From: Nereocystis luetkeana
Taxonomy: Eukaryota > Sar > Phaeophyceae > Laminariales > Laminariaceae
Length of the DNA: 64,000 nucleotides
Assembly (NCBI GenBank): GCA_031213475.1
Contig: JARUPZ010000001.1
Location: forward strand, 21,234,933 to 21,298,932
Direction of reading: 5' to 3'
The notes under the pieces: model-generated
The model's input: only the letters and a program-made list of their open reading frames with translations
Database searches by the model: none
Told to the model about the DNA's origin: nothing
Translations under genes and position numbers: made by a program
Shown here: in pieces, positions 1 through 10,375 of the stretch
Position numbering within the stretch: the stretch's first letter is position 1
Layout of the letters: each line of letters opens with the position of its first letter

Positions 1-2
1 TG

Positions 3-373
3 ATCGTTTTCGACTCTGATCCGACGGCCCACGTCAAGACGATACGGGCCCTTTTCGAACGCCTGCGCAAACACAACCTCAACTCTCCCCCTCGAAGGCT
101 CGCCTCGGCGCCACGGACGCTAATTTTCTGGGCCACTCCATTTCGCCCGCGGGTATACGCCCCAATGAGGGAAAAGTTTCGCCTTTGTTGAAAATGCCCA
201 TGCCCAAGAACCTCGAGCAGGTCCGAGCATTGATGGGCCGCGTGGGATATTATCGCAAATTCCTCCCCGACCTGTCTAAAAAGATCCGGCCTATCACTGC
301 CCTCCACCGGAAGGGGGTTAGGTACGTCTTTACGCCGGCCATGGAAGTTATCGTTCGCCAGATCATCGCCTAG
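3..373 (+). pseudogene. Gypsy A reverse transcriptase, C-terminal end
   Basis: The first bases read 'IVFDSDPTAHVKTIRALFERL', the stretch that normally follows the YxDD box in gypsy RTs, so the catalytic box should lie just left of the window. After a frame change near position 90 it reads 'FLGHSISPAGIRPNEGKV' and then 'LEQVRALMGRVGYYRKFLPD', the classic connection to the thumb. An in-frame TAG at 371-373 separates it from the RNase H, which continues in the same frame. Confidence 0.88.
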
Positions 374-2226
374 CTCGCTGCCCCACCAATTTTGGTCTTC
401 CCGGACTGGGACGCTGTAGCCGACGGCTCCCGCCCCTTTCGCGTGTACTGTGACGCCTGCATCGACTGGTTTGGTGCCGCGCTTGAACAAAAACAACTGG
501 ACGGCTCGGTACGGCCCATTGATTATATCAGCCGCGCTACGCTCGATTCCGAGAGAAACTGGACCCCGTTGGACCTCGAAGCGGGCAGCATTGTCTGGGC
601 TATCAAGCGACTCCGCGGCTACCTATGGGGGACAAAGTTTCGCATCTTTTTGGACCACAAGGCACTTGAGAACATCGGCAAAGTAGGGGATCACAACGCG
701 CGAGTTGAGTGGTGGCTCGAGTTCCTCACAGCGTTCGACTACACCCTCGAGTACCGTAAGGGCACCGCCAACGGCAACGCTGATTGTCTCTCCCGCTTGC
801 CAGACCCGGCCACCACGGAACACGACCGCAGTGGGTCCAGCAGCCTCACACCCGTAGAGGACGGGGGTATCTTCCTCTTCCAGGCCTGCGGGCTTCGCAC
901 TCGCTCTTCCCCGACCCCCGGTGTCGGTTTGGGTGGGCTGGTGCCCCGCATCGAACGTGCCGTCGTGGGTGGGCTGCCTTTCACCTCTTCGGTTTTTCGC
1001 GATTTTCGCACACACGGGCCACGTATGAGGATTGACGACCTCTCTGCTCCTTCGGGGAGATTCGTCGCTCGTGCCTCTGCTTCCGTCGCCACCGTCAATC
1101 GCCGTCCTGGCATGCGGGTTTTTTCACCTGCCGCCAACACCGCTTTCGCTTCGGTTTTCGTCGTACCCTCCGAGGGCGACCAGGGCTCTGCAGAAGCCCC
1201 CGCTGCAGCGACGACTGTCGCCCATCGCGCTCCTCCCCCGACGAGCACTTTACAGGGACAAGATTCCGCCGGGAGCACTGCTCCGTCCGCATCTGCCCCT
1301 CCAGACCTGGGCAATGCAAAAGCCCCCGTTGCAGAGACGATTGTCGCCCAGCACGCTCCTCCCCCGACGAGCACTTGACAGGGCGAAGATTCCGCCGTGA
1401 GCACTGCTCCGGCCGCGTCAGTCCCTTCAGGCCAGGGCAATGCAGAAGCCCTCGCTGCAGCGACAACTGTCGCCCAGCGCGCTCCTCCCCCGACGAGCAA
1501 TATTCAGGGAGAAGATTCCGCTGTGATCACTGATCCGGCCGCGTCTACTACATCGCCGCCTGGCACCCCGGCGCCCCCGAACGTTTTGTCGTCTTCCGGC
1601 ATCATCTTCACTCGGACGCGCCGACGAACAGCCGCCGCCGCTGGCTCCATGCCGCCTGCTGTTGATTATGGCTTCGGGCCCGGCGGGACCCCTAGACCAT
1701 CCGCCAGGCGTGCTATCACCCCGCCGCGAGCCCCACGACCGCGACCGACCGCGCCAGTCGTTCTGACCCCGGCTCCTGCCACTTCGTTGGTCCCGACGGT
1801 ACCCATCCCGTCAGACCGCGACCGCGCCGAGCCCGTGGGAACCACTCTTTTGCGGCTTCCGCTGCCAACTGACGAACCGCCCGTTCCCAAGAATGAGTCC
1901 GACGCTCTCGGCGCAGCTGCCGACTTTTAATTTGGTGATTCTGCAGCGCGCTATTCGCACACCGATTGGGCACGGGAACAACAGGCCGAGCCCGCGTGCA
2001 ACTCCGCCATGCGCTACATAGCCCTTGGCCGGCCGGAAATTTTGCCAGCCGACTTTTGGTCGTGTTCCCCTTCCCACCAGCGCCCGTTTTTTTCGGAGGT
2101 TCAGAAGCTGGCTCCCAAACGCCCTTTACACACTACCGACGCGGGTATCGTTCTACTCGTCCGGCAGCCGCCCCCCCCCCCCCTGCGTCAGGCACGCAAG
2201 GCCCGGTGGGTCGTGCGGCCTGTTGA
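374..2226 (+). pseudogene. Gypsy A RNase H domain and long linker
   Basis: The RNase H would degrade the RNA of the cDNA hybrid. It shows 'FRVYCDACIDWFGAAL' (first catalytic Asp), 'RNWTPLDLEAGSIVWAI' (Glu), 'FRIFLDHKAL' (Asp) and 'NGNADCLSRLP' (final Asp). The same frame then continues through a Pro/Ala/Ser/Thr-rich linker to about 2226, with in-frame stops at 1376-1378 and 1928-1930. Near its end comes 'RPFFSEVQKLAPKRPLHTTD', which has a counterpart in the second copy ('RPLLSEVLALAAKGQLHTTD' near 28.85 kb). A C-run at about 2169-2182 coincides with a frame change into the integrase. Confidence 0.87.
1190..1567 (+). repeat. Three 126-bp tandem units in the gypsy A linker
   Basis: Units begin at 1190, 1316 and 1442 ('gcagaagcccccgctgcagc', with small changes). 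The 126-bp period is 42 codons, so the repeat keeps the reading frame and each unit carries 'APPPTS'. The middle unit contains the TGA stop at 1376-1378 where its neighbour has TTA. Confidence 0.9.
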
Positions 2227-3107
2227 TTGAATGACGAGCCTATCCGCATTTATGTGCCGCTCCTCATGCGCCCTTGGGTCATGCAGGCTTGCCATTCCAC
2301 GGATTCCTGCTACCTAGGAACAGCGCGCACCCTACGTATACTCGAACGTTTCTACTGGTGGATCGGTATGAGCATCTGCACCCGGTGGTGGTTACGCCAC
2401 TGCTTGAAGTGCCAGGCACGGCAAACGTCGCGGCAGACGGTCCGGTGGCCATCATTACATTGCCCTTGCCAGAAGGGCCCGGCATCGCCGTCAGCATCGA
2501 CTATTTCGGCCCCCTCCCAGTGACGCCTCGAAGAAATAAGTACATCTTGCTTTTCACTGATCGTTTCAGCCGCCGAGCCGACATGTACGCCGTCACTGCG
2601 GCAGAGTTCACCGCTGAGGGCACGGCTAACATTGCCATCAACCGGTATATTCCTCTCTGGGGGTGCCCGCGCAGCATCCTCTCGGACAACGGCCTCCAAT
2701 TCTGCTCCAAGCTTTCACACGCCGTATATCAGCTTCTCGGGGTTCGAAAAATTGCCATCAGCTCCTACCACCCAAACGGCAACGGCGGGGTGGAACGTGT
2801 CAACCACACGATGGCCCATATGCTGGCAATGGTCGTCAACGATCTCCAGAACAACTGGGATGAACACCTCCCTCATGTCGAATTTGCGTACAACAATTCG
2901 GTCAGTGCCGCCACGGGATTGGCTCCCAACGAGGTACATATGGGTCGGCTGCCACGCCTCCCCCTCACGATTTCGGGCGTGCTGGCGTCGCCGGCCACCA
3001 AAGCTTGGCCCGCGACCACCTCCCCTATTGCGACTTGGCGATGGACCGCCAGCAGCGCGCGTATGATATCGTTCGCGAACACCACGCCTACACTGTTGCC
3101 CGTGTGA
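2227..3107 (+). pseudogene. Gypsy A integrase: zinc finger and DDE core
   Basis: The N-terminal part reads 'MRPWVMQACHSTDSCYLGTA' followed by 'WWLRHCLKCQARQ'. The CxxC pair is kept, but the second His of the HHCC finger is Tyr; the copy near 29.04 kb still has His. A frame change in about 2420-2480 leads to the core in the frame starting at 2274: 'SIDYFGPLPV' (first D), 'SILSDNGLQF' (second D) and 'NGNGGVERVNHTMA' (E), then 'HLPHVEFAYNNSVSAATGLA'. All three DDE residues are visible, but the frame breaks make the gene dead. The enzyme would insert element cDNA into chromosomes. Confidence 0.92.
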
Positions 3108-3832
3108 ACCGCCGCAGCTCCACCCTCGCCGACGCTCCGCGTCCGGTCCCCAGGTTTGACGTAGGCGGCTGGGCGTGGGTGTACAATACCGCGGCCACCA
3201 TCCGCCAGGGGGCAAAACCCGACACGGACGCCAAGGTCCTCAAGGCCAAACTCTCACTCAACTGGACAGGCCCCTACAAAGTTCTCGCAGTTGGCCCCTG
3301 CTCCGCAGCGGACACCCCGGACGGGTCTCCTCTTGGGGCCAAGGTCCTGTATTTGGATCTTCCCTCCGACATGCCCGGCGCGGATGCCCGTCGGCGCGTT
3401 TCAGTTCAACGCTGCAAGCCCTGTGCCAACCCCCACGACCGTGGCGACAGGCCGAAGTATTTGCCGGCGGGGTTCACGCAGTATGTGCTCGACAACTTCT
3501 CCAAGAAATCTCCCCCGTACCGCGTCACCCAGGACGACGTCTCGACACCTCATCACCGACTCGAAGTGGAAAAGATTACCGGACACTAATTGGTTCGAGG
3601 TCGAGGTGGCGTCATCGCAGTGACGTACAAAATGCACTGGACTGGACTCTCCCGTCCATCCTGGGAAGGGGAAATGGACCTTCAGCTTTCTCGCCAAGCA
3701 ATTTTGCGCTACTGGGCCGGCACCCCGAACCAGCATCGTCAAACCAACCGCCTGTACCGCCGAATAAGAATCGGCGGGGCACAACGGGAGCTCTCTCGTA
3801 ATAACGGCCAGCGGTTTCCGGCATCCGGCTAA
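3005..3832 (+). pseudogene. Gypsy A integrase C-terminus and chromodomain
   Basis: After another frame change the integrase C-terminal barrel continues: 'RQQRAYDIVREHHAYTVARV', 'FDVGGWAWVYNTAATIRQGA', 'LKAKLSLNWTGPYKVLAVGP' and 'SVQRCKPCANPHD'. A TAA at 3587-3589 interrupts the frame, which then gives a chromodomain-like 'VIAVTYKMHWTGLSRPSWEG' and 'QAILRYWAGTPNQHRQTNR'. Chromodomains in this position (chromoviruses) direct integration to particular chromatin. The second copy reads through the equivalent position without the stop. Confidence 0.85.
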
Positions 3833-3896
3833 TAGCTATGGCTGCGTCTCGCACGCCGACTGGCTCCGCCGATACTGCAACACCGTGCTTCCCAAC

Positions 3897-4096
3897 GGGG
3901 CCCATTTTTGTTACAAGCGCGACGACGGGCTGTGGTGGCTCGGGAAAATCAGCGCGACTACGCCCACGGATGGAGTATATTTAGATCGATTTTAGGACGA
4001 CCCGGGACCGATCAAGCTTCATCTTTCTCCTGCGCGCTACACTACTTTGACGAGAGCTGTACGTGGCTTTTGGTGTCTCCAAATTCACTTGGCTAG
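3897..4096 (+). pseudogene. Gypsy A C-terminal Tudor-like tail
   Basis: A frame not joined to the preceding one reads 'GAHFCYKRDDGLWWLGKIS', then 'VYLDRF', a TAG stop near 3994, and 'DDPGPIKLHLSPARYTT'. The second copy has the same module uninterrupted at 30615-30813. The pattern of a WW-GKI strand, a variable loop and an 'RFLDDPGP' strand looks like a Tudor/Agenet-type barrel (inference). I know no better family name. Confidence 0.55.
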
Positions 4097-4140
4097 CGCA
4101 TTTGCACGGGGGGTCCAGCGTAACGTAGACGAATCTCGAG

Positions 4141-6414
4141 GCGCCGCCGTGAATAGCTGATTTTCTCTTCTTGGCTGCGCTCGTTTTTTTTTTTTCTTGA
4201 CGTTTTCCTGGATTTTAAGCGGTGGTCTTCCTCGTTGTTGACGTCTTCCGACTTTTCGGGTCGATTTTTTCTTCTGGCAGGTATGTTCCTGGGTTGTTTG
4301 TTTGAGTGTTTTTCTTGGGCTTGGCTAGGGATGTTTTTCACGTATTCTGTCCTGCCTACCCCCCCCCGCTCAGTGTCGGGGCTGGTTTGGGTAATCGTGC
4401 CACTCACTGTGGCACAGGACACGTTTCCCGAGTAGTAGGCCGGGTTTTCGATGTCTCTTGATATCTTCCTTGATTTTTTACTTCTCGTTTTTTTTTTATG
4501 TTCCCTTTTCACTTTCCCTGCATCTTCCTCGCCCCCCCCGTCGCGGGTGACATGGCGATGGTTTTTCGTTGGCGATTTCTTCCTGCCCCTTGAGGCTAGG
4601 CTTCCTTTCAATTATTTTTACGTACTTTGCCGGCTTCGTTGCCTTGCCGGTCAGAGGTGTGGGAGTGGGTTTTGAGGAGCCGCATCTTCGACTAATGTTC
4701 TAGTTGTGGAATCGGGGTTTTCATGAATTTCCCATAATTCTGCATATACGGCTCATCAGAGTCGGCTAGTGTTATGATACTAATTTGTATGAGGTTGAAA
4801 GCCCGGTAATTACCTAGGTTCTGGCACTGGGATCGTATTTGTAGTACTTGGAAGGCGTATCTTAGGTGGAAAACCAGGGTTTTTCCAGAGAGGCACGAGC
4901 GTGGCCCCAGTCTCCGTCGTTCACGAAAGGAATAAGGTGGCTCTTCTATCTCTAAGCGAACAGCAACGTGAGTACCAACGAGTGCCGGCTTAATAGGCAG
5001 GCCTGTCCAGGGATACAAGGTGTCTCGCTCTCAGTGTTCTCAACAAAGGGCTATGGTTGGGATGAGGGAAATAACGCGCACACACACATATTGTCTAAAT
5101 TAGGGTGACCCTTGCGAGTGCAAGATATTCCGACCAGTCCAGACCCTCAAGACTTTAACGAAAATAGAGCAGCACTTCGAAAAACAATATTTAAAGGGGT
5201 TATCACAGAAAGCTACAGAAGAAACACATGTTGCATAACACCATGATGCTGCACTTTTTCCGGCCAAGCCAAAAAAATTGAAGTTTTCCTCGTGATAGCA
5301 TTACCAGTAGTCCGGCAGTACGTACAAATGTGCTCGGGTTCCGACGTCATGAAGTGGCCACAAAACAAGACTCTTCAACCCGCGCACGCAAAACAGGTGT
5401 TTTCAAGCAGCGGGGACCCTTCCTATGTCTCATGTGGCAAATCGTGTGGGGCAACCGTGGTTTGTCCCGACCGCATAATATTCCCACTTTAGACACGTCG
5501 AGTTGGGCATTGAACAGGTCCGGACGAATTGCCCCGTATAAAAAACACAATGTATGTGGTCCGCGAAATGACCGCCGATGTATTGCTTCAAAAATGTACG
5601 TTGATGTATCTGCTTGCTGCCGAGGATACCAGGTGCATTTATCGTTGTTTCGATTCCCTAGGGGCAAGATTTACGAGTATAGTTCCGTCCATTGAGGCCC
5701 CAGGAGCGAATAGAGAGGGTTGACACGCATATTCTCTTCGAGTACCTTCACCTCGTGTCCTCGGACTGTATTTCGCTCTTGGACATTCTGATATATTGAT
5801 CAGTTAGTGTCGCGGGCCTAGCATACGTAGTCAACCGGGTGGGCTCGACTTCCCACTTCAATATAGCGCAGAGCTAGAAATACGCGCCAAAACCGTCCAT
5901 TTATCACTAAGGACACATGGAGAGAGCATGTACGTAAAAGCGCCAATCCTCCAGCTATCTCAAACGATATCGCAACTATCTTTTGACTCCTTGTGAACTT
6001 GGCCGGGGTGGTGCGGACTGCAGGCTTCTACGAAAAATACTGTTCATTGATTGCTGACCCACTGTAGACGCATCCAAGGTGATGCCCTCGACACCCAAAC
6101 AAACTTGACGGTACTACGGTGGAGCCCTACCCATTGCATACGCTGCTCTTCGCACTCTTGATGGCTTTGTGCCCAGGTCGAAAGCGATGACCAAGGCAAT
6201 ATGTAGGACAACCCGAGAGGAGGAGGAAAATAAGAAGAAGAAGGAGAAAAAAAAGAAGGGGAAGAAGAAGTGGCAATCCACATAATGAGGAGGGACCGTA
6301 AACGACGCGGCCCCTACCGATACGAAAATGCATGTCGTCGTAACTCCTGAAAGGGTCCTGAACCGTAACAGAACGTCGAGACGACCACCCCCAGACCTAT
6401 TGTGTTTTCGGTGG
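4141..6414. other. T-rich stretch and gene-free sequence
   Basis: The first 500 bases are strongly T-rich on the plus strand and may be remains of the element A 3' LTR, since they follow the coding tail directly. No second LTR is in the window to prove it. The rest (about 4690-6414) holds no convincing gene. A purine block of GAA/GGA repeats lies at about 6217-6272. Confidence 0.4.
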
Positions 6415-6920
6415 TCGTCGCAAGAAAAAGCAAGGTGCGATTTACCAGTCGGGATGTTCGGTGCCATGGATGATTGGGCAAACTCGGCACCTGTCGGACG
6501 GTTCAAGACTTGACGATGATGATGATGATGATAGTCGAAGCCATCAGAGCGTTCTGAGCCACGGAAGGATCAACGGAACGCACCACCTTAGCGGCTCGAG
6601 CTTAGACCGTGCTGTGGTCTACTTCAGTAAGCCAACGGGCAAATTGTACCCAAGGGTAACTTGAGCCGTTCCTGGTGAAGTGAAACAAGGTTGCAGATCA
6701 GCCGAGTAGGTCGCGCCGGGCATCCGCCGTAGCTGGTACCCAAGTAAGTAGGTGCCGGGAAAGTTACAGGAAGAGTAGTGTAAGACAGCCCGACTAGGTA
6801 AGTGGGGACATGGGAGCAACATAAGTAAAAGAAAAGCATCGATGGCCGAAAGTGATCGGAGACGGCCAACAGGGCGGCGAGGCACCAGACCGATGAGTAC
6901 GCGAAACATGGTAACCCTAC
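6415..6920 (+). mobile_element. Old LINE fragment (copy R1)
   Basis: Plus-strand sequence here aligns by eye with the C-terminal coding end of the LINE at 8.9-13.1 kb: 'gcgatttaccagtcggga' against 'gcgattacccaatcgggt', then 'gcatccgccgtagctggta' against 'gcatccgccgtggatggtg', and 'ggcggcgaggcacc' against 'ggtagcaaggcacc'. No frame remains open. A short further piece ('gggtggcaaggcaccaaag') lies near 7127. A GATGAT microsatellite sits inside it at about 6514-6532. Confidence 0.6.
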
Positions 6921-8477
6921 ACGTACCGGCAACTGCGGCAACTGATTGACATTCGATCGTCCATTGCTTTGTTCTTCTCTTTGCTCCTCTATCATCTTCG
7001 ATTTTCGGTTTGTTACACTCGTTTTCGTTGGTCTGGTTTTTGTTCTACAATAGTTCTATTATTGTTTTAGGTGGATGATGAAGATCCGCGTGAGGGGTGT
7101 TGCTGACGACAGCAGAAATAGGACGTCCGAAAGGGTGGCAAGGCACCAAAGGGACTGGCAAGTAGCATATATATGTGTAAATAATGTATTGAATACGCAC
7201 TCAGATGGCTTACCGACGAGGGTCTTCAGAGGCTAACGCAGAGCCGTTGTTGGACAAGCTCGAGCATCACTGATGTAGAAGATGCATGTTGGGTAGAACG
7301 GGGCGCTCGATGGGCCAATGAAAGCTTAAGGAACGATAAACTGTAAGACGTTCAGATGCGGTTGAGAAGAGTGAACGTGGGTGTGTGTGCAAACACTCCA
7401 GTTCCTCAATCTCGATGTCCTCTTAGAGCAACGTCTATCGACGACTTGTCGCTGCAACTTGTCGATTACAAGAACTGCTGAAAGGTCTTCTAAATATCCC
7501 GTTACTCACAATGCGGTGTAATCTATTTGAACCGCAACTTACGAAGCATTGACTCAATAGGCTATGCAATTACTGCCTATTTCTTAACAACATGTGTATT
7601 ACCTTACACGAACCACCAGCTTCTGCGGCCGCTTGGAGTATGCTCTTGGTATTATTATTGTTTGTTTTCGCTTCGATTTGCCTGTTTTTGTATTGGTTCA
7701 TGGTTATACTCTGTACATAAATTTATGATGACTCAAAGATTTTACATTTATTTTTGTGATTTGTTGTCCGCCACACCCCCCACTTGTAGTTGGTTTTAAT
7801 TATAATTTGTTTCGTGCCTTCTAACTTTTATCAGTAGTATTCGTGTTTGTTGGCTTTTTATAAAACTAGTACCCACAAAAAGGAAAACAAAAAAAAGCGT
7901 CCCCGGACAAACTTGTACATGGAAATCTTTTAGAGCCAATCAAAGAGAAATACAGGAGGAAATTCGCATTGCATCGGCACCAGGGATGTATAAAGAGCTG
8001 TTTTGGCTGTTGCGCTGGCGCAACACTTTCATCAAAAGAGCCGTTTTCCGCTATATATAGCCGCGCAGGGTATGATTGTGCCCGGCACAAAACACGAGTT
8101 CGTGCGCGCAATGGTCAGCAGATCCAAACATGATTGGGCCCATTTTTGTTCGCGGAGAAAATATTTTGCAAACGTTTTTCAAATTTGCTTTCGACTGAAA
8201 AAACATTTGGACCCCATTCTTTGTATTCGACGGAGGTGAATTTGGTTTTTATGCGCCTGTTGTAGATCGAACAAAGTTAAGACGGTATTGATCACGTTTC
8301 ACGCCTTTTCGTGGTTGGGGCATAGCGTACTTTGTGACTTTGATTTTCTGGCATATTTTCCTGCAGAATCCCAAATGTGGTTTTTACAGCGGTCCTCCCG
8401 GGCTAATTGTACATACATGTGATTGGCCTCCTGTTGCCTCACGTACACTCCCTTGGCCATGAAATTAATCAATTTTC
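6921..8477. other. Gene-free sequence
   Basis: AT-rich DNA in which I recognise no coding or RNA gene on either strand. A weak LINE-like scrap near 7127 is the only repeat match I see within the window. Confidence 0.5.
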
Positions 8478-8585
8478 TGAAGTCGCAGTCGGAGTTGGTG
8501 CGAGTGTGGATAGAGACCAGTCGCCACCGATACAGACTGCACCTTAGCTCTCAGACTGAACGCCTGTTTTTCTTCCTTGGAACCA
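8478..8585 (+). repeat. Dispersed repeat F, copy 1
   Basis: A stretch with 'gagttggtgcgagtg', 'gagaccagtcg' and 'gactgaacgcctg' matches 42870-42990 in the same orientation with scattered differences. Identity ends on both sides. It is too short and gapped to name a family. The next 340 bases, up to the LINE, hold nothing I recognise. Confidence 0.6.
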
Positions 8586-9702
8586 AGAACGAAAGGCTCG
8601 CGCTTCGCGCTCGCGCGCCTCAGAGTGAAATACGACTACTATACCACGGGACAGAGTGTTATACCAGTACAGCAGTACGATAGCACGGTGAGAGTAGGAC
8701 CCAACAGCCATCAATAGGTTGTGGCTTGCCTGGTCCGTACGGTGGTGATGTAGACGGGCAAGCACGCCTTCTGCCGATATATTTATATCGCAGAATATCT
8801 CCCCTCGCCTCTAAGACAAAGCCACACGGCGCAACAGTTTAAACGTGACAACCACACACAGAAACACTGCAAAATGTTTGAAATACTCCCTGTAAATGTT
8901 GCAGCAGATATTGATGTATCAGCACATGTGTGTGTGTGTTCTTCACATTAAACCGTTCTTTCTACCCGTCGACATCCAGCACAACCAGTGTCCGTGCCGA
9001 TTCTTCCATCCTAGAAGAGATACAAGTTCTGTGGTCACAAAGCTACGCCACAGAGATACTACGTTGCCACGTGTGCAGTGTGAACTGGAGTGGGCAATGC
9101 AAAGCCATGTCATCATACTAGATACGACAGGCACGACATACGCAATCTATGAAATAGTGAAACGAAAAGAAACAATCAAAGAGAAAACAAAACAAGGTAG
9201 ACAAGTCGAAAAAGAAAAAGAAGAAAAATGAAAGCAAAATCTAAGAGAAACAATCTGTCGTGCCCCCCCCCCCGCAGGCGAGGTGGCCTACACTTGAAAA
9301 AGAACGAGCTGGAAAAAAGAAGAAATAACAAAAGACACCACTGCTTGTGAACAGAGTAAGACAAAGAACCAAGGAGAAAGTAACAAGGAAAAATAACAAA
9401 GGGGAAATAACAGGCAGACCAAAGCCCAAAGCACCTTCTAGGTGGCGGCAGCAGCTTGTGGTACGAGTAGTATAGCCAGGTTCTCCCTGCTAATCCGCCT
9501 GGTACCTTGCTACCCAGACTGCCGTCTCCGCCCTGCGTTCGTCAACTATGCCCAGCCCCTTGGCGTCAGACAATACGAGCCGAGCAGAGCAGGTTCGTCT
9601 TCCAACCACGCCACACGGCTCCTTGAGTACGGCTTATCAATCAGAAAAGGAAGAGGAAGAGAAAAAATGAAATGAAAATCACGGAGAGTCAGCGCAAGAG
9701 AG

Positions 9703-9749
<47 letters not shown>
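9703..9749 (+). repeat. 47-bp poly(A) run in a LINE 3' UTR
   Basis: An uninterrupted A run sits where copy R3 has only short A-rich tracts (about 11147-11172). On the LINE sense strand it is poly(T), so it is not the LINE tail. It looks like slippage expansion. Confidence 0.9.
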
Positions 9750-9751
<2 letters not shown>

Positions 9752-9831
9752 AAAAGAGAAGACAAGGGAAGACCACGTTCGAGCCAGCTGCACCAGTTGG
9801 TAGCACTAGTAGTATGGTCATATTCTACTTC

Positions 9832-10340
9832 CTAGTCGACTTGGTGCCTTGCTACCCTGTCTGCCATCTCCTTCCTACTTTCGTCTACCGCCGTTTCCCT
9901 TCTACCCCTCCTGTTCCCCCCCCTCTCCGCATTCACTCGGTCGGGCTTTATGCCACTTCTCCTGTTGCCCCCTCCCCCCCCGTTCCTTTGGGCACCATCC
10001 ACGGCGGATGCGCGGCGCTGTCTACTCATCTCAGCCTCAGCCTCGTGCCACCTCACCATGAACCGTTCGGCTGCTTCAAGGATCCCCCGGTACCACTTCC
10101 CCGCCTTTTTGGCTGCTGTGGACCACAACGCGGTCTCAACTCCAAACACCAAGGGGGCAACTTCCGTTGACCCTTCGGTGGCTCGGAACTCCCTAAGGTC
10201 TTCGACTATGCATCTATGCCAAGTCTTACACTGTCCGCCTGGTCTCGGGTTCTCCCCACCAGCTATCGTCCCGAGCATTACCCGATTGGGTAATCGCTCC
10301 TTGCTTTGCCGTGCCACGCCCCCTGCAAAGAAGAGCCGCC
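9832..10340 (-). pseudogene. LINE ORF2 C-terminal fragment (R2)
   Basis: It encodes the last ~165 codons of the LINE protein: '[20 protein letters not shown]', '[20 protein letters not shown]', then a Gly/Arg-rich end. It lacks the whole RT domain. It differs from R3 by a few substitutions and ends slightly later, with three extra codons before the stop. Confidence 0.88.
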
Positions 10341-10370
10341 GTCAGTACGTACGTACTTACGTACGTGTTT
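10341..10370 (+). repeat. GTAC microsatellite at a LINE junction
   Basis: 'gtacgtacgtacttacgtac' lies exactly between the truncated 5' end of R2 and the (AC)n tail of R3. It may be filler or target sequence. Confidence 0.75.
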
Positions 10371-10375
10371 GCTGG

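Larger units (their letters stand above)
1..4140 (+). mobile_element. Ty3/gypsy element A, 3' half, decayed
   Basis: A degenerate LTR retrotransposon enters from the left edge and runs left to right: end of reverse transcriptase, RNase H, a long Pro/Ala/Thr linker, integrase zinc finger and DDE core, integrase C-terminus with chromodomain, and a Tudor-like tail. This order (RT-RH-INT-chromodomain) is the Ty3/gypsy, Metaviridae-type order. At least four frame changes and several in-frame stops make it non-functional. The integrase to tail part matches the element at 27.9-30.85 kb closely enough to be the same family. Gag, protease and most of the RT lie outside the window. The 3' LTR start is not certain; both copies share a short 'aatagctgat' string just after the coding tail. 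Confidence 0.9.
8925..10340 (-). mobile_element. LINE copy R2, 5'-truncated
   Basis: On the minus strand the copy begins at about 10340 inside the RT ORF, ends its coding part near 9832, and continues through a 0.9-kb 3' UTR to an (AC)n tail at 8925-8940 (seen as 'tgtgtgtgtgttcttcac' on plus). The sequence is nearly identical to copy R3 over the shared part, so insertion or duplication is recent. 5' truncation and a short-repeat 3' tail instead of poly(A) are typical of RTE-like LINEs. Confidence 0.9.

Noticed and set aside
739..1500. A 253-codon minus-strand frame over the gypsy A linker
   Set aside because: It is the antisense of the 126-bp repeat region; composition is low-complexity and it has no domain. 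The plus strand carries RNase H and linker in one frame.
1190..1567. CRISPR-like regular spacing of repeats
   Set aside because: Units are directly adjacent with no unique spacers and are in-frame coding repeats; this is a eukaryotic tandem repeat. The same holds for the other arrays in the window.
4141..4690. Firm annotation of a 3' LTR for gypsy A
   Set aside because: No matching second LTR in the window, no clear terminal CA or target duplication, and little likeness to the region after gypsy B.
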